Source: Gloeotrichia echinulata CP02 (GTDB lineage: Bacteria; Cyanobacteriota; Cyanobacteriia; Cyanobacteriales; Nostocaceae). Taken from it: 64,000 bases of DNA. Of this stretch, positions 61,127 through 64,000 are shown in pieces; within the stretch, counting starts at the first letter, position 1; every line of letters begins with the position of its first letter. The notes under the pieces were generated by a model that saw nothing but the letters and a program-made list of their open reading frames with translations, was not told where the DNA came from and searched no databases. The translations under genes and the position numbers were made by a program. Location of the stretch: positions 62,001 to 126,000 of the forward strand of contig CP051187.1 in assembly GCA_038087035.1 (NCBI GenBank), written 5' to 3'.

Positions 61127-61358
61127 AAATGACAAATGACAAATGACAAATGACAAATGACAAATGACCAATGACAAATGACAAATGACCAATGACAAAT
61201 GACCAATGACAAATGACAAATGACCAATGACAAATGACCAATGACCAATGACCAATGACCAATGACAAATGACCAATGACAAATGACCAATGACAAATGA
61301 CCAATGACAAATGACCAATGACAAATGACAAATGACCAATGACCAATGACCAATGACA
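61127..61358. repeat. STRR block (ACAAATG/ACCAATG)
   Basis: About 33 heptamers, the reverse complement of the TCATTTG/TCATTGG type, end at the stop codon of the HlyD-type gene. Confidence 0.97.
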
Positions 61359-61364
61359 AGTATT

Positions 61365-62945
61365 TTAGCGCACCTCTTTGAGACTTTCAACTTGTTTCGT
61401 AAACAACTCAGTAAATAGACTAATTACCGTTCGTTCTTCACGGACTTTAATATTAGCACTGAGTGACATACCCGACTGCAAAAAGACCTTTTTATCCTTA
61501 ATGATTAAATATTGTTTATCCAAGCGAATACGCGCAGGAAATCGATAAAATTGATGTGTTTGATCTGGTGGTAAGGCGTCAGACCCAATGCTGATTACTT
61601 CGCCTTTAATATCGCCAAACTCACTGTAAGGAAAAGAATCGATTCTGACATCGACTTTCATATCTTTGCGAACGAAGCCAATATCTTTGTTAGTAATAAA
61701 TACTTCAGCAATGAAGTTTTCACTGGGGACAATTTGCATCACTTTTTCTGTGGGGTTAGCCACAAATCCAGGGTTTTTGGCCTGTAAATCGAAAATAGTT
61801 CCCCCTACAGGAGCGCGGAGTTCTTGGTACTTGATATTCAACTGCGTTTGAGCAATTTTGCTAGTGGTATCTGCTAAACGCTGTTCATTATCCAGGATAA
61901 TTTTCATGAATTGGCTATCAATTTGGGCAAGACGCTGTTTATTATCAGCGATTTTATCCAAAATAGTTTTATCAGAACCAGCTACCGTATTCGTTAATTG
62001 TTGTCGCCCTTTTTCGATATCAAAATTGAGACGTTTTTCTTCCTCAAATAATTGAGCTATTTCTGCTTGAAGATTTTGGACTTGTTGTTGTTGGTTGAGA
62101 TACTGAAGCTGAGAAATACCACCTTCTTCCGCCAAGATTTGCAGTTTATTCAAAATTCTCTGCTGGATGGCTAAACTTGATTGAGTATCAGCCCGTTTTA
62201 CTTGGGTTTGAGTGAGTTGTTTCTTAATTTTTTCGACTTCTAATTGGGCTGCGGCCGCACGAGAATCTAATTCTGTTTTAGCAATTCTCAAGCGTTGTTG
62301 TTCATCATTTCCTAGTGCAGTATCTGTACCAGAATTTTTTAATTGAGTACGCAATAAGTCATTTTCTGCAACTATTGCTGCTCGATTTTTCAACAAAAAT
62401 GCAGCTTCTTGTGACAAGTTACCACGCAAAAATTCTATTTCAGTAGCTTGAGCAGAAGTAGCTCCCATCAATCGGCGATAAATATCGTTTTCGCGAATTA
62501 ATGCAGCACGAATCTTATTTAAAGAGTTTAATTCTGCAAGGGTAGCGACGGAATTAAAAGTCAGCAGCAAATCCCCTGGTTTTACTACTTGTCCATCTTT
62601 AACATAAACAGCTGTCACAACTCCACTCACAGGAGCTTGAACATCTTTAACCGTTCCTTCTGGCTTTAATTGACCAGTCGCTGGTACTACTTGCTCGATT
62701 TTAGCAAGATAAGCCCAAGTAATCCCAAAACAGGCTAATATCATCAATGTCACCATGATGGTGCGCGACCAAACTGGAGATTGACGCAAGACAACAGCTT
62801 GCTCGAAGTTATCATCTTTTAAGTTAACTAAACTCCCTTTAGGGGATGTAGTCGCCAGTGCAACTCGTGAATCTGAATTAGCTCTATTATCTTGCTTGGC
62901 GTTACCATTGTTGCCATTGAAGCTATTTCCATTTAGTTGAGTCAT
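61365..62945 (-). CDS. HlyD-family periplasmic adaptor of a type I secretion system
   Basis: This membrane-fusion subunit bridges an inner-membrane ABC exporter to an outer-membrane channel. The 526-residue product has a cytosolic N-terminal tail of about 60 residues (Asn-rich start, MTQLNGNSFNGNNGNAKQDN), one transmembrane helix (IMVTLMILACFGITWAYLAK), a biotinyl-lipoyl-like half (GVVTAVYVKDGQVVKPGDLL), a long coiled-coil hairpin (about 150-370), the matching lipoyl half (LRAPVGGTIFDLQAKNPG) and a beta-barrel segment (VDVRIDSFPYSEFGDIKGEV). It lies 105 bp downstream of the ABC exporter gene on the same strand. Confidence 0.9.
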   Translation of the reverse strand: MTQLNGNSFNGNNGNAKQDNRANSDSRVALATTSPKGSLVNLKDDNFEQAVVLRQSPVWSRTIMVTLMILACFGITWAYLAKIEQVVPATGQLKPEGTVKDVQAPVSGVVTAVYVKDGQVVKPGDLLLTFNSVATLAELNSLNKIRAALIRENDIYRRLMGATSAQATEIEFLRGNLSQEAAFLLKNRAAIVAENDLLRTQLKNSGTDTALGNDEQQRLRIAKTELDSRAAAAQLEVEKIKKQLTQTQVKRADTQSSLAIQQRILNKLQILAEEGGISQLQYLNQQQQVQNLQAEIAQLFEEEKRLNFDIEKGRQQLTNTVAGSDKTILDKIADNKQRLAQIDSQFMKIILDNEQRLADTTSKIAQTQLNIKYQELRAPVGGTIFDLQAKNPGFVANPTEKVMQIVPSENFIAEVFITNKDIGFVRKDMKVDVRIDSFPYSEFGDIKGEVISIGSDALPPDQTHQFYRFPARIRLDKQYLIIKDKKVFLQSGMSLSANIKVREERTVISLFTELFTKQVESLKEVR

Positions 62946-63050
62946 AGCAATTTTGTATTTTGGATAAAGAATCAGTGAACAGTTAAATGGTTTGTAGTTG
63001 CGCTTTAGCGCTCTTGATGAAGGGAGCGGTATTAGCGCAACTACTAACAG

Positions 63051-64000
63051 TTACAAGTTGACTTCTTGTTGATGATATAGGTAGTAATAATGACCTTTAG
63101 CAGCCATTAATTCTTGATGACTTCCTTGTTCTATAATTCTCCCACCGTCCATAACAACGATGACATCTGCATGACTCACAGTGTTGAGTCTGTGAGTAAT
63201 GAAAAATACTGTACTTCCTTGGAAATCCTGGGCTAAATTGAGACAGACTTGTCGCTCTGTGGGGTAATCTAAAGCGCTAGTCGCTTCGTCTAAAACTAAT
63301 AATTTTGGTCGTTGTAAAATCGAACGAGCGATCGCAATTCTTTGGCGTTGTCCCCCCGAAAGTCCCGCACCCCGTTCACCAACTCGCGTATTGTAACCGT
63401 TGGGCAAGTTCATGATAAAGTCATGTGCAACAGCAATCCGCGCAGCGATGATAATTTCCTCTGTTGTCGCATCTGGATTTGTCAGGGCGATATTTTCCTG
63501 TACAGTGCCATCAAATAGCAGTGGATCTTGGGGAACTACGCCAATTTGTCGCCGTAGGGAATAAAGTTCTACTTTAGAAATATCGTAACCATCAATTAAA
63601 ATCCTGCCAGCTTCTGTATCATAAAGCCTGAGCAGTAATTTCATCATAGTACTTTTACCAGATCCACTTTGTCCCACAATCCCGACAAATTTTCCTGAAG
63701 GGATTTCGAGATTGACGCTGGAAAGTTGTAGTGGTCCACTAGTTGCAAATCGGAAGGAAACATTTTCATATTTCACTGCGCCGAGAATTGCAGGTAAGGG
63801 AATATTATCGCGGTCGGTTTCTCCTTCTTGTGGTGTATCGACAATATCACTTAAACGTTCTAGAGATAAGGCTGTTTCTTGGAAGTTTTGCCAAATTTTA
63901 GCCAAGCGCAATATTGGACCTGTGACGTAACCTGAGATAATTCTAAAAGCAATTAATTCCCCTAGGGTTAATTCTTGTTTTAGTACCAGATAAGCTCCTA
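63051..64000 (-). CDS. ABC exporter ATPase region, 5' part beyond the window (partial)
   Basis: The visible 316 codons contain the end of the transmembrane domain (TLGELIAFRIISGYVTGPIL, then LSLERLSDIVDTP) and a full nucleotide-binding domain: Walker A GQSGSGKSTMMKLLLRLYD, Q-loop VVPQDPLLFDGTVQENIALT, signature LSGGQRQRIAIARSIL, Walker B LLVLDEATSALD and switch FITHRLNTV. The frame stays open to the right edge, so the start is outside. With HlyD it forms a type I secretion pair for proteins or peptides; an N-terminal peptidase domain may lie beyond the edge. Confidence 0.92.
   Translation of the reverse strand, partial: GAYLVLKQELTLGELIAFRIISGYVTGPILRLAKIWQNFQETALSLERLSDIVDTPQEGETDRDNIPLPAILGAVKYENVSFRFATSGPLQLSSVNLEIPSGKFVGIVGQSGSGKSTMMKLLLRLYDTEAGRILIDGYDISKVELYSLRRQIGVVPQDPLLFDGTVQENIALTNPDATTEEIIIAARIAVAHDFIMNLPNGYNTRVGERGAGLSGGQRQRIAIARSILQRPKLLVLDEATSALDYPTERQVCLNLAQDFQGSTVFFITHRLNTVSHADVIVVMDGGRIIEQGSHQELMAAKGHYYYLYHQQEVNL

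Noticed and set aside
1..64000. tRNA, rRNA or known riboswitch
   Set aside because: No cloverleaf with a TTCGANTC-type T-arm or other familiar RNA signature was found by eye; weak cases cannot be excluded without a covariance search.

Overview
The window looks like a chromosomal segment of a filamentous, probably heterocyst-forming (Nostocales-type) cyanobacterium. The signs are many GCGATCGC (HIP1) octamers, heptanucleotide short tandem repeats (STRR), an SLH-type iron-uptake porin, a urea ABC transporter operon, a Ycf46-type AAA ATPase, cobM, acyl-ACP synthetase, and several IS200/IS605-type elements. No tRNA, rRNA or CRISPR array was recognised.

Layout: (1) 1-12.2 kb: methyltransferase, cobM, lgt, outer-membrane porin, znuA-znuC with a Zur-like box (no znuB follows), a small secreted/anchored protein, a YlqD-like protein and aas. 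(2) 12.2-17.7 kb: an IS200/IS605 element (tnpA plus a nonsense-mutated tnpB) between two paralogous small membrane-protein ORFs, a PD-(D/E)XK-like nuclease, a 0.49-kb IS-derived non-autonomous element, and mazEF. (3) 17.7-24 kb: recQ, a hicB with a decapitated hicA, a secreted protein, a 14 x 21-bp tandem array, DUF427 and DUF29 genes, and many MITE-like palindromic elements. (4) 24-30 kb: urtABCDE with an NtcA-like promoter and STRR blocks in two of its spacers. (5) 30-42 kb: second copy of the 0.49-kb element, two unknown proteins, a methyltransferase/MarR divergent pair, an MFS exporter, an AAA ATPase, SH3 and peptidoglycan-binding proteins, and a GGDEF-EAL protein. (6) 42-55.6 kb: sbcC, a broken TnpB joined to an unrelated tail, mfd carrying an in-frame repeat, a CNNM/CorC protein, an aldo/keto reductase and rpiA. 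(7) 55.8-64 kb: an intact IS1341-type element (tnpB with a divergent ribbon-helix-helix gene), an SLH protein, dxs, a small ORF split by a MITE, and a type I secretion pair (HlyD plus an ABC exporter that runs off the end).

Housekeeping functions are ordinary. The striking part is the repeat ecology. Several MITE families can be delimited by terminal inverted repeats plus target duplications (10 bp, 6 bp, CTAG, GTAC). Two multi-hairpin repeats share a fold although their arm sequences differ by compensatory changes. The two 0.49-kb elements differ by exact inversion of a 42-bp hairpin. Repeats have also entered coding sequences in frame (znuC, urtC, mfd). The best candidate for a little-described gene module is the divergent RHH-TnpB pair, present intact at 55.9-57.5 kb and as a decayed copy at 46.2-47.0 kb.
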